Positions 1 through 4,968 of a DNA stretch of 5,608 nt are shown one piece after another. Origin of the DNA: Acidimicrobiia bacterium UBA6912 (GTDB taxonomy: Bacteria > Actinomycetota > Acidimicrobiia > Spongiisociales > UBA5794); the NCBI GenBank assembly GCA_002450985.1, contig DKBA01000331.1:8472-14079 (forward strand), in the 5' to 3' direction. Every line of letters begins with the position of its first letter. The first letter of the stretch is position 1. Both the position numbers and the translations under genes were made by a program. The notes beneath the pieces are model-generated. The model was not told where the DNA came from and did no database searches. It worked only from the letters and a program-made list of their open reading frames with translations.

Positions 1-255
1 CTGGCGCGGCTCCCGCGGGCGGCCGTGGTCGTCGAGGATCGCTATTCGGCCCTGTTCCGCCACGAGCACGTGTCGGGTGGTGTCCTCGCCGAGGCGGCCG
101 CCCAGGCGCAGGTGCGCTATCCCGGTGTGCCGATCGTGTTCTGCGAGACGCGGCGGCTTGCGGAGGAGTGGACGTTCCGATTCCTCGGCGCGGCGCTGGC
201 TCACCACCACGAGGAGCCATCCGACCCCACGGCACCGCGACTGTGGGTGGAGTGA
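1..255 (+). CDS. ERCC4/XPF-like nuclease-domain protein, C-terminal part (5' truncated)
   Basis: Only the last 84 codons are visible; the frame is open to base 1 and ends at TGA 253-255. The peptide has a beta strand with VVVEDRYSALFR, then a helix, then YPGVPIVFCETRRLAEEW followed by the start of a helix. From memory of the family, this pattern (V-E-D-R-Y-S, then P-G-V-P-I-V-F-C-E-T-R-x-L-A-E-E-W) matches the end of small actinobacterial ERCC4-domain proteins, members of the XPF-type nuclease superfamily. These cut or bind branched or damaged DNA, but the cellular role of the small actinobacterial versions is not settled. The catalytic ERKxxxD-type signature would lie upstream of the window and cannot be checked. 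The tail after about residue 63 is polar (HHHEEPSDPTAP) and looks disordered. It converges on the tRNA-Thr gene, so it is the last gene of its unit. Confidence 0.7.
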   Translation: MARLPRAAVVVEDRYSALFRHEHVSGGVLAEAAAQAQVRYPGVPIVFCETRRLAEEWTFRFLGAALAHHHEEPSDPTAPRLWVE

Positions 256-277
256 CGACCTCGCCGCCGCGGGTCGT
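255..277. terminator. Hairpin between convergent genes, possible two-way terminator
   Basis: A perfect 6-bp inverted repeat, ACGACC (255-260) and GGTCGT (272-277), flanks an 11-base loop. It starts in the last base of the ERCC4-like gene's stop codon and lies between that gene and the 3' end of the opposing tRNA. The position suits a terminator for both directions. There is no T-run on either strand, so intrinsic termination would be weak or factor-assisted, and a 6-bp stem can arise by chance at this GC content. Confidence 0.3.
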
Positions 278-285
278 GGGGGATG

Positions 286-361
286 TGGAGCCGGAGAGGG
301 GAATCGAACCCCTGACCTACGCATTACGAGTGCGTCGCTCTGCCGACTGAGCTACTCCGGC
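286..361 (-). tRNA. tRNA-Thr (anticodon CGT)
   Basis: The reverse strand folds into a complete 76-base tRNA. The acceptor stem is GCCGGAG paired with CTCCGGC (7 perfect pairs). The D arm is GCTC-8-base loop-GAGC. The anticodon stem is ACGCA/TGCGT with loop CTCGTAA, giving anticodon CGT (window bases 326-328), which reads the threonine codon ACG. A 5-base variable loop (AGGTC) and a T arm AGGGG-TTCGATT-CCCCT follow. The discriminator base is U, which is common in bacterial tRNA-Thr, and the 3' CCA is encoded in the DNA (286-288). ACG is a frequent threonine codon in such GC-rich genomes. The gene is a single-tRNA unit, divergent from the sigma factor and convergent with the ERCC4-like gene. 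Confidence 0.97.
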
Positions 362-375
362 GCTGAAGCGGCGGC

Positions 376-381
376 AGTCTA
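376..381 (-). promoter_or_regulatory. Candidate -10 box for tRNA-Thr
   Basis: On the reverse strand TAGACT fits the actinobacterial TANNNT -10 pattern. It sits 14 bases before the mature 5' end (base 361), which would place the start of transcription about 8 bases upstream of the tRNA, leaving a short leader for RNase P to remove. No convincing -35 hexamer is seen 16-18 bases further up (best TGCTGC). The same hexamer TAGACT occurs before ftsH. Confidence 0.5.
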
Positions 382-429
382 CCCGGAGCCGAGCCCCCCG
401 CAGCATGTCGGGTGCCCGCACTGATCGGA

Positions 430-435
430 TAGGGT
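430..435 (+). promoter_or_regulatory. Weak candidate -10 box for the sigma factor operon
   Basis: TAGGGT fits TANNNT and lies 29 bases before the sigma-factor ATG, leaving a leader of about 23 bases that would include the GAAGGA ribosome site. No good -35 is visible. SigR-type genes are often autoregulated from a GGAAT...GTT promoter, and I could not find one in 362-464, so autoregulation is not supported here. Confidence 0.3.
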
Positions 436-464
436 AGGTGCGCCGCAGCACCCGGTGAAGGACG

Positions 465-1028
465 ATGGCGAACCAAGCCGATTTCGAGCGCGATGCGATG
501 CAGTACGCCCCGCAGCTGTACTCGGCCGCGCTCCGGATGACCCGCAACCCGGCAGACGCCGAGGATGTCGTTCAAGAGACGTTCCTCAAGGCCTACCGGG
601 CCTACGACACGTTCGAGGCCGGTACGAACCTCAAGGCGTGGTTGTACCGGATCCTCACCAACACGTACATCAATCGGTACCGCAAGCAGCAGCGGCGTCC
701 ATCCGAGGTCGAACTGGGCGAGCTGCAGGACATCTACCTGTACCGCCGTCTCGGCGAGGCGTCCGGCGCATCGGTGAGCGCCGAGGAGGAGGTGCTCGAC
801 CGTTTCGTCGACTCGGACATCAAGGATGCGCTGGAAGGCCTGCCCGAGCACTTCCGGCTGCCCGTGATCCTCGCCGACGTCGACGGCTTCTCGTACAAGG
901 AGATCGCGTCGATCCTCGACATCCCGATCGGCACCGTCATGTCGCGGCTCCATCGGGGAAGAAAAGCCCTCCAACAGAAGTTGTGGAGACTGGCAGAAGA
1001 ACGAGGCCTGGCAGGTCCCACGCAATGA
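465..1028 (+). CDS. sigR: ECF RNA polymerase sigma factor, SigR/SigH (RpoE-like) type
   Basis: A 187-residue group-4 sigma factor. Region 2 spans about residues 15-80: [20 protein letters not shown] (21-40) is the core-binding and -10 recognition part, followed by [20 protein letters not shown] linker of about 40 residues rich in Glu, Arg and Leu leads to region 4 (about 119-175), with the helix-turn-helix [21 protein letters not shown] (142-162), which would read the -35 element. The linker text ([15 protein letters not shown]) and the overlapping zinc-binding anti-sigma gene match the thiol-stress SigR/SigH branch known from Streptomyces and Mycobacterium. That branch controls thioredoxin, mycothiol and protease genes; the regulon here is inferred. 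GAAGGA (457-462) lies only 2 bases before ATG 465, which is close, but the next in-frame Met (residue 12) has no ribosome site. The stop overlaps the next start as ATGA. Confidence 0.93.
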   Translation: MANQADFERDAMQYAPQLYSAALRMTRNPADAEDVVQETFLKAYRAYDTFEAGTNLKAWLYRILTNTYINRYRKQQRRPSEVELGELQDIYLYRRLGEASGASVSAEEEVLDRFVDSDIKDALEGLPEHFRLPVILADVDGFSYKEIASILDIPIGTVMSRLHRGRKALQQKLWRLAEERGLAGPTQ

Positions 1029-1273
1029 GTCGCGGATGCGAGCACGCGGTCGAATACGTCTACCACTACATCGATCACGAGATCACGTGGTCCCGCAGGG
1101 CACGGATCCGCTGGCACTTGAAGCGGTGTGACGCCTGCTGCGGCGCCTTCGATTTCGAGGCCAAGCTGAAGGCCGTCATTCGCGAGCGCGGAAAAGATCA
1201 GCCGCCACCGGAACTTTTCGACCGCCTTCGTGCGTTGATAGAGCAGGAATCCGCACGCGACGACGGCCAGTGA
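1025..1273 (+). CDS. rsrA: Zinc-binding (ZAS) redox-sensing anti-sigma factor, RsrA-like
   Basis: An 82-residue cytoplasmic protein with no membrane segment. It has Cys5 near the N terminus, then helix [10 protein letters not shown], and the ZAS signature H31-x3-C35-x2-C38 (HLKRCDAC), followed directly by an extra Cys39. In RsrA the equivalents of Cys5, His31, Cys35 and Cys38 hold zinc, and a disulfide between the equivalents of Cys5 and Cys38 forms on oxidation, releasing the sigma factor. A helix about 42-58 and the [16 protein letters not shown] stretch (60-75) match the rest of the fold. It is shorter than Streptomyces RsrA (about 105 residues), lacking the C-terminal tail. The start overlaps the sigma stop by 4 bases (ATGA), so expression is probably translationally coupled to give near-equal amounts. 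Redox sensing is inferred from residues, not shown. Confidence 0.85.
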   Translation: MSRGCEHAVEYVYHYIDHEITWSRRARIRWHLKRCDACCGAFDFEAKLKAVIRERGKDQPPPELFDRLRALIEQESARDDGQ

Positions 1274-1312
1274 TCGTCACAGGTGGGGTCAGCGTGCTGA
1301 AAGCGAGCGAAC

Positions 1313-1507
1313 ATGGCCGAGAACGTCATGAAGGGGCGCCGCATCCTCGGTGAGAGTCGTGCCCCCAAGGCGAGAAACGACAACACCACGTGTGCGATGG
1401 AGGGCTGCGAGACCCGGCTCAGCCGCTACAACCGTCGCGAGTACTGCTACGCACACGCCCCGACCAAGTTCCCCCGTCTGCGCGGGCGCATCGTCGCAGA
1501 CGGCTGA
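1313..1507 (+). CDS. Small putative zinc-finger protein (CX4C...CX2H)
   Basis: A 64-residue basic protein. A charged N-terminal part with many Lys and Arg (residues 7-21) leads to a compact metal-binding pattern: Cys27-x4-Cys32, then TRLSRYNRREY, then Cys45-x2-His48, and a basic end (KFPRLRGR). The GC-x-T-x-LSxYN-x4-CxxH arrangement is a recurring zinc-knuckle-like motif in small actinobacterial proteins and in some DNA-binding proteins, as far as I recall; no function is known to me. It starts 39 bases after the anti-sigma stop on the same strand, so it could be the third gene of the redox operon. Upstream in-frame codons run into a stop, so ATG 1313 (or Met6 at 1328) is the start; the ribosome site is poor (AAGCGAG). 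DNA or RNA binding is inferred from charge and motif only. Confidence 0.72.
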   Translation: MAENVMKGRRILGESRAPKARNDNTTCAMEGCETRLSRYNRREYCYAHAPTKFPRLRGRIVADG

Positions 1508-1535
1508 GCGCATGCTCGGGCTTCGACGGAGCGGC

Positions 1536-1541
1536 TAACCT
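1536..1541 (+). promoter_or_regulatory. Candidate -10 box for a near-leaderless transcript
   Basis: TAACCT fits TANNNT and ends 8 bases before the ATG at 1550. Transcription would start within a couple of bases of the start codon. The bases between are pyrimidine-rich (CCGCCCCG) with no purine-rich ribosome site, which fits leaderless translation. No clear -35 is seen. Confidence 0.42.
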
Positions 1542-1549
1542 CCGCCCCG

Positions 1550-1879
1550 ATGCGAACCCGGATCCTCGTCGTCTTGGCCGTAGCCGTGCTGGCGCTCGTC
1601 GCCACGAGCCCGGCGTGGGCTGCGCCGCGGATCGTCGTGACCTTCACCGAGGGCTCCACCGAGACCACGACGACCGTGGCCGACACCGGCGGCGCCGGCA
1701 CCGAAACGGGCATCGTGCCCGCCGTCGAGGCGCCGCCGACCTCCGAGACCGAGACCGAGGCTCCCTGGACGCAGCGCTTCCTGGCCCCTGCCCTCCTCGC
1801 CCTCGGCATCCTCGGCCTCGTCGGGTCGATCGCCTACTACGGCGTGCGGATCCGGGCCCGCTATCGCGTCGTCGACTGA
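1550..1879 (+). CDS. Small type I membrane protein with signal peptide, unknown function
   Basis: A 109-residue protein I do not recognise. A signal peptide is clear: basic MRTR, a hydrophobic core (residues 5-18), then SPAWA with a likely cut after Ala24. The outer part (about 25-75) begins with a possible beta strand (RIVVTF) and is mainly a Thr/Glu-rich, low-complexity segment (STETTTT, TSETETE) with no Cys. A single membrane helix at about 77-99 is followed by a short basic tail (RIRARYR), giving an outside-N, inside-C orientation. Such proteins can be cell-envelope tethers or small partners of a membrane complex, but nothing here decides. It may have its own promoter (TAACCT just upstream) and is followed by a hairpin, so it may be a one-gene unit. 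The start has no ribosome site; ATG 1550 is fixed by the signal peptide. Confidence 0.75.
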   Translation: MRTRILVVLAVAVLALVATSPAWAAPRIVVTFTEGSTETTTTVADTGGAGTETGIVPAVEAPPTSETETEAPWTQRFLAPALLALGILGLVGSIAYYGVRIRARYRVVD

Positions 1880-1881
1880 GC

Positions 1882-1901
1882 CGTCGCCGGGCACGGCGGC
1901 G
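1882..1901 (+). terminator. Terminator-like hairpin after the small membrane protein gene
   Basis: CGTCGCCG (1882-1889) pairs with CGGCGGCG (1894-1901) around a GGCA tetraloop: 8 pairs, one of them U-G, starting 2 bases after the stop codon. The right side can also pair with GCCGT at 1901-1905, an alternative fold. There is no T-run after it, so it is only a candidate terminator, though its place between a stop codon and the next promoter fits. Confidence 0.4.
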
Positions 1902-1966
1902 CCGTCCCGCGCAGGTCCGGAGCGCAGGCACCGTTACCCGCAGCAGGCCAAGCCCCCCGGGGTGAC

Positions 1967-1972
1967 TAACTT
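1967..1972 (+). promoter_or_regulatory. Candidate -10 box for a leaderless metalloprotease transcript
   Basis: TAACTT fits TANNNT and its last T lies 7 bases before the A of ATG 1979. The usual -10 to start-site distance would put the first transcribed base on the start codon itself. The purine run GGGGTGA (1959-1965) lies upstream of this box, too far to serve as a ribosome site. No clear -35 is visible. It would drive the metalloprotease-tilS-hpt unit. Confidence 0.48.
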
Positions 1973-1978
1973 CTGCCC

Positions 1979-3010
1979 ATGACCGCCGTTCACTGGCCGC
2001 TGGTCGCCAAGGTCGCTTCCCGGCTCTCCGGTCGCTACGCCCTCGAGGGGACGTACCACGAATCCCGTCTCGCCGCCCAAGCTCCGGGCCTCGTGCGGCG
2101 AGCCGCCGATCTCGTCGCCGCCGAGACCGGGCTCGCCGGCCCGGGTCAGCCCGACGTCGCCGTGGTGAGCCGCGACGAGTGGGTGGCGGCGAACGTCGAC
2201 TCCTTCAGCGTGCTGATGGCCCCTGCCGAGGAGCGCCTCAGCTCCCAGACCGCCATCGGCAGCGCGGTGGCGGGTCGGATCGTCGCCGTCGAGCTCGGGG
2301 CGGTGCTCGGCATGCTGAGCCGCAGGGTGCTCGGCCAGTACGAGCTGGTGCTCCCGACGGCAGACGGGGGCGACGGCGACACCGTGATGTTCGTCGGCGC
2401 CAACCTGCTCGCCCTGGAGCGGCAGTTCGAGTTCCGTCCCTCCGAATTCCGGTTCTGGGTGGCCCTGCACGAATGTACGCACCGCGCCCAGTTCGTCGGG
2501 GTTCCCTGGCTGCGCGCCTACTTCCTCGGTCTCGTCGAGGAGCTGGTGGCCGCCGCCGTGCCGGAACCCGGCAGGCTGCAGCGGGTCGCCGGCGAGCTGC
2601 GAGAGGCGGCGGCGGCCGGCGAGCCGCTCGTCGACGAGCGCGGGCTGTTCGGGATCTTCGCCTCTCCCGCCCAGCGCGAGGTGATCGACAAGGTGCAGGC
2701 CCTGATGTCGCTGCTGGAGGGGCACGGCCACGTGGTGATGGACCGCATCGGGGCGCGGGAGCTCGTCACGCAGCGGCGCATGTCCGAGGTCCTCAAGATG
2801 CGCCGCCAGGACCCGAGGACGGCGACCTTCATGCGGCTGGTCGGTCTGGAGATGAAGCTCCGCCAGTACGAGGCCGGGGCCGAGTTCATCGGCGGCGTCG
2901 AGCGGCACGCCGGCTGGGACACGCTGTCGCTCGCCTGGCGCTCTCCTGCCGATCTGCCCACGCTCGCCGAGATCGAGAACCCGGTCGGCTGGCTCGAGCG
3001 GGTCGCATGA
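1979..3010 (+). CDS. DUF2342-family zinc-dependent metalloprotease (zincin fold)
   Basis: A 343-residue protein of the actinobacterial DUF2342 family, known also as a coenzyme F420 biosynthesis-associated family and, in Mycobacterium tuberculosis, as the gene just upstream of tilS and hpt. The zincin signature is H164-E165-C166-T167-H168 in FWVALHECTHRAQF, with the two His as zinc ligands and Glu as catalytic base; the helix LGLVEELVAAAVPE downstream may supply a third ligand. Other family-like stretches are VELGAVLGMLSRRVLGQYE (about 104-122) and VMFVGANLLALE (about 137-148). No signal peptide or membrane helix is seen, so it is probably cytoplasmic. The substrate is unknown. Length agrees with the family. 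ATG 1979 has no ribosome site but lies right behind a -10-like box. The stop overlaps the tilS start (ATGA), implying coupled translation. Confidence 0.87.
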   Translation: MTAVHWPLVAKVASRLSGRYALEGTYHESRLAAQAPGLVRRAADLVAAETGLAGPGQPDVAVVSRDEWVAANVDSFSVLMAPAEERLSSQTAIGSAVAGRIVAVELGAVLGMLSRRVLGQYELVLPTADGGDGDTVMFVGANLLALERQFEFRPSEFRFWVALHECTHRAQFVGVPWLRAYFLGLVEELVAAAVPEPGRLQRVAGELREAAAAGEPLVDERGLFGIFASPAQREVIDKVQALMSLLEGHGHVVMDRIGARELVTQRRMSEVLKMRRQDPRTATFMRLVGLEMKLRQYEAGAEFIGGVERHAGWDTLSLAWRSPADLPTLAEIENPVGWLERVA

Positions 3011-4308
3011 CCGGCGTACCGGGTCGGGTCCTCGCCGCGGCGGCGCCCCGGTTCCCTGATGGGCCGCTCACCATTGCGCTGAGCGGCGGGGCCGACTCGG
3101 CGGTGGCGGCGTGGGCGGCGACCCGCCTGGATCCCCCGCGGCGTGTGCGGACGGTGTTCGTCGACCACGCATGGGAGCACTCGGCGACCATGCGCCTCGC
3201 CGCCGAGGCAGTGGCGGAGGCGCTGGGGCTTCCGCTCGACGTGATCGCCATCGCGCCGGGCCCCACCGAGACGGACGCGCGTCGCGCCCGCCTGGCCGCG
3301 CTCGCCGAGGCCGGTGCGGGCACCGCGATCGTCACCGGGCACCATCGAGACGACGTCGCAGAGACCGTCGTCGGCAATCTGTTGCGCGGGGCGGGGAGCA
3401 CCGGCCTCTCCGGCATTCCGGCCTCCCGTCCTCCCTTCGTCCGCCCCCTGCTCGGCCTCTCCGGCGATGTCGTCAGGACGGCCGCCTGCGAGCTCGAGCT
3501 GCCCTTTTGCGACGACCCCAGCAACGCCGACCCGCGCCATCTCCGCACTCGCATCAGGCACCACGTCGTACCCGCCCTCGCCGCGGCGGCGCCGGGCGCT
3601 CGCGACGCCCTCGTCCGCACGGCGAGGATCCTGTCCGCCGATGACGAGGCGCTCGAACGCCGCGCCGCGCAGTTTGCGCTCGCCGTGGAGCCCGGTGCGG
3701 TGCGTATCCCCGCCGGGGTGCTCACGACGCAGCCGCCGGCCGTCGCGGTGCGGATCGTGCGGCGCGCCATCCGCTTGGTGCACCCGCCCTACGCCGGGAG
3801 CGCCACCGACGTGGCCAAGGTGATGGAGGCGGTCAGCGGTCCGGCGAGCGAGCTCGGCGGGGGCGTGCGCTGCGAACGCGAAGGCCCATTCGTCACCCTG
3901 AGCCGCCGAGCCGCGGCCGACGCACCGCCACCCGTGGCGATGGACGTCCCCGGGGCCGTGGCGTTCGGCCCGTGTGCGCTACGGATCGCACGATCCTTCG
4001 CCAGGCCGGCGCCGGTCACGAGCCCCGGCCGTCTCCGGCTCGATCCCGGGCTCGGCGATCGGCTCACGGTGCGGGCCGCAGGCGCCGGCGAGCGCATCGC
4101 CATCGGCGGCGGCAGCAAGCCGGTGCGAGAGGCGATGGCCGAGGCCGGGATCCCGGTGCGACTCAGACCCGGTTGGCCGGTGATCGATGTGCGTGGGAAG
4201 ATTGCCGCCGTTGCCGGCGCCCGCGCGGCGGCGTGGGCGCTGCCCGACCAGTCGCGGGACTGCATCCTGGAGCTCATCACGGAGAGATCGTCATGCTGGA
4301 CAAGGTGA
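3007..4308 (+). CDS. tilS: tRNA(Ile)-lysidine synthetase TilS
   Basis: A 433-residue enzyme that uses ATP to attach lysine to C34 of tRNA-Ile(CAU), changing it to read AUA and to be charged with isoleucine; essential in most bacteria. The N-type ATP pyrophosphatase P-loop is S26-G-G-A-D-S31. The second signature [10 protein letters not shown] (111-120) and [13 protein letters not shown] follow, then the [21 protein letters not shown] stretch (169-189), where family members usually have R-N rather than R-T. A weakly conserved middle part leads to a TilS C-terminal domain (about 353-412: [12 protein letters not shown]...[14 protein letters not shown]...[11 protein letters not shown]...VAGARAA), which recognises the tRNA acceptor. 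Some actinobacterial TilS proteins are shorter and lack this domain, so this one is full length. The start overlaps the metalloprotease stop by 4 bases, and its end runs 16 bases into hpt. Confidence 0.95.
   Translation: MTGVPGRVLAAAAPRFPDGPLTIALSGGADSAVAAWAATRLDPPRRVRTVFVDHAWEHSATMRLAAEAVAEALGLPLDVIAIAPGPTETDARRARLAALAEAGAGTAIVTGHHRDDVAETVVGNLLRGAGSTGLSGIPASRPPFVRPLLGLSGDVVRTAACELELPFCDDPSNADPRHLRTRIRHHVVPALAAAAPGARDALVRTARILSADDEALERRAAQFALAVEPGAVRIPAGVLTTQPPAVAVRIVRRAIRLVHPPYAGSATDVAKVMEAVSGPASELGGGVRCEREGPFVTLSRRAAADAPPPVAMDVPGAVAFGPCALRIARSFARPAPVTSPGRLRLDPGLGDRLTVRAAGAGERIAIGGGSKPVREAMAEAGIPVRLRPGWPVIDVRGKIAAVAGARAAAWALPDQSRDCILELITERSSCWTR
4281..4286 (+). promoter_or_regulatory. Ribosome binding site of hpt, inside the tilS end
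   Basis: GGAGAG lies 6 bases before ATG 4293 and within the last codons of tilS. It settles the hpt start, because the frame stays open much further upstream (to about 3972) inside tilS. Confidence 0.75.
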
Positions 4309-4826
4309 AAGTGCTCATCTCGGCCGAGGAGATCGACGCCAAGCTGGCCGAGATGGGTCGGGCGATCACCGAGGACTACCAGGGCAAGGAACTCCTCATG
4401 GTCGGCGTCCTGAAGGGCGCCTTCATGGTGATGGCGGACCTCGCCCGGCACATCGAGCTCCCCGTCGAGTTCGACTTCATGGCGGTGTCTTCGTACGGCG
4501 CCGCCACCAAGTCGTCCGGCGTGGTTCGCATCCTCAAGGACCTCGACGAGGAGATCGCAGGACGTGACGTCCTCATCGTCGAGGACATCATCGATTCCGG
4601 GCTCACGTTGCGCTACCTCATGAAGAGCCTCAGGGTGCGTCAGCCGGCGTCGCTCGAGCTCGCCGCGCTCCTCGTGAAGGACGGCGTGGAGCGCCCGCCC
4701 ACCGACATCAAGTACGAGGGATTCCACATCCCACCCGAGTTCGTCATCGGCTACGGCCTCGACTACGCCGAGAAGTACCGCAATCTCCCTTACGTCGGCG
4801 TCGTGGAGGGCGACCTGGGAGAGTGA
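4293..4826 (+). CDS. hpt: Hypoxanthine(-guanine) phosphoribosyltransferase
   Basis: A 177-residue type I phosphoribosyltransferase that joins hypoxanthine or guanine to PRPP to make IMP or GMP in purine salvage. The PRPP-binding motif is [14 protein letters not shown] (93-106), with the acidic pair E97-D98 and the likely catalytic Asp101. The Leu40-Lys41-Gly42 loop carries the cis-peptide that binds pyrophosphate, and SSYG (66-69) is the mobile loop that closes over the site. The C-terminal [22 protein letters not shown] is typical of bacterial Hpt and includes the purine-contacting part. Length is normal for the family. The start overlaps tilS by 16 bases, so the two are cotranscribed and probably coupled. 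In Bacillus the HprT and TilS proteins have been reported to work together in turning on ftsH, the next gene here. Confidence 0.96.
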   Translation: MLDKVKVLISAEEIDAKLAEMGRAITEDYQGKELLMVGVLKGAFMVMADLARHIELPVEFDFMAVSSYGAATKSSGVVRILKDLDEEIAGRDVLIVEDIIDSGLTLRYLMKSLRVRQPASLELAALLVKDGVERPPTDIKYEGFHIPPEFVIGYGLDYAEKYRNLPYVGVVEGDLGE

Positions 4827-4827
4827 C

Positions 4828-4968
4828 ATGGCGTCCGACCGGCAGCTGCGACGGGTCGATCGCGCCCAGCCTCGGGGTCACGGGGCGGCGCGACCCGGGC
4901 TTCTCGATACCGGCCCCGAGCACATAGACTGGCAGCGGCGCATCTGCGCGTCCCAAGGAGCAGTGTGA
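4828..4968 (+). CDS. Possible small ORF between hpt and ftsH (46 residues), unproven
   Basis: An ATG 1 base after the hpt stop opens a 46-codon frame that ends at TGA 4966-4968, overlapping the ftsH GTG by 4 bases (GTGA). GGGAG (4817-4821) lies 6 bases before the ATG, a good ribosome site. The peptide begins MASDRQLRRVDRAQPRGHG, is basic at the front, has one Trp and one Cys, and shows no membrane segment or motif I know. Against it: about 76% of third codon positions are G or C, lower than the true genes nearby appear to be; the stretch also holds an inverted repeat and a -10-like box that would explain it as control DNA; and such a frame can stay open by chance in GC-rich sequence. It might be a leader-like coupling ORF or nothing. 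Confidence 0.28.
   Translation: MASDRQLRRVDRAQPRGHGAARPGLLDTGPEHIDWQRRICASQGAV
4852..4897 (+). repeat. Inverted repeat in the hpt-ftsH gap
   Basis: CGGGTCG (4852-4858) is matched by CGACCCG (4891-4897). A second register pairs CGGGT (4852-4856) with ACCCG (4893-4897) and CGCGCC (4861-4866) with GGCGCG (4887-4892) around a 20-base loop, with a CGAT bulge. It follows hpt and precedes the ftsH -10 box, so it could reduce read-through or bind a regulator. No T-run follows, and this base composition makes chance stems common. Confidence 0.3.
4925..4930 (+). promoter_or_regulatory. Candidate -10 box for ftsH
   Basis: TAGACT fits TANNNT and is identical to the box proposed for tRNA-Thr. TTCTCG (4901-4906) lies 18 bases upstream as a weak -35. 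Transcription would start near 4937, leaving a leader of about 28 bases that contains the AAGGAG ribosome site. This would let ftsH be expressed apart from hpt. Confidence 0.45.
4955..4960 (+). promoter_or_regulatory. Ribosome binding site that fixes the ftsH start
   Basis: AAGGAG, a near-perfect site, lies 4 bases before GTG 4965. Another GTG at 4963 is out of frame. The first ATG in frame comes inside the first membrane helix (codon 20), so GTG 4965 is the start. Confidence 0.8.

Noticed and set aside
299..304. GGGAAT as a SigR-type -35 element upstream of the sigma gene
   Set aside because: The bases are part of the tRNA T arm and no GTT lies at the right distance downstream.
77..424. A 115-residue + strand frame containing GNRTPDLRITSASLCRLSYSG
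   Set aside because: This peptide is the well-known false protein made by translating the reverse strand of a tRNA gene. The tRNA-Thr fold at 286-361 explains the sequence fully.
455..1024. Open frame that would extend the anti-sigma protein upstream to 272 residues
   Set aside because: The upstream part is an Arg/Pro-rich shadow of the sigma factor gene. The ATGA overlap at 1025 and the RsrA-like N terminus with Cys5 fix the true start.
1934..2908. 324-residue reverse-strand frame opposite the metalloprotease gene
   Set aside because: Its His/Gly/Glu-rich, low-complexity translation is typical of the strand opposite a GC-rich gene, and the + strand frame has a recognisable family and HEXXH motif.
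2179..3006. Long upstream extension of the tilS frame (709 residues)
   Set aside because: The extra part is an Arg-rich shadow of the metalloprotease gene. The start at 3007, overlapping the upstream stop, gives a normal TilS N terminus with the P-loop at residue 26.
3789..4829. 346-residue reverse-strand frame opposite tilS and hpt
   Set aside because: It lies across two well-identified genes on the other strand, shows no domain, and is a codon-bias shadow.
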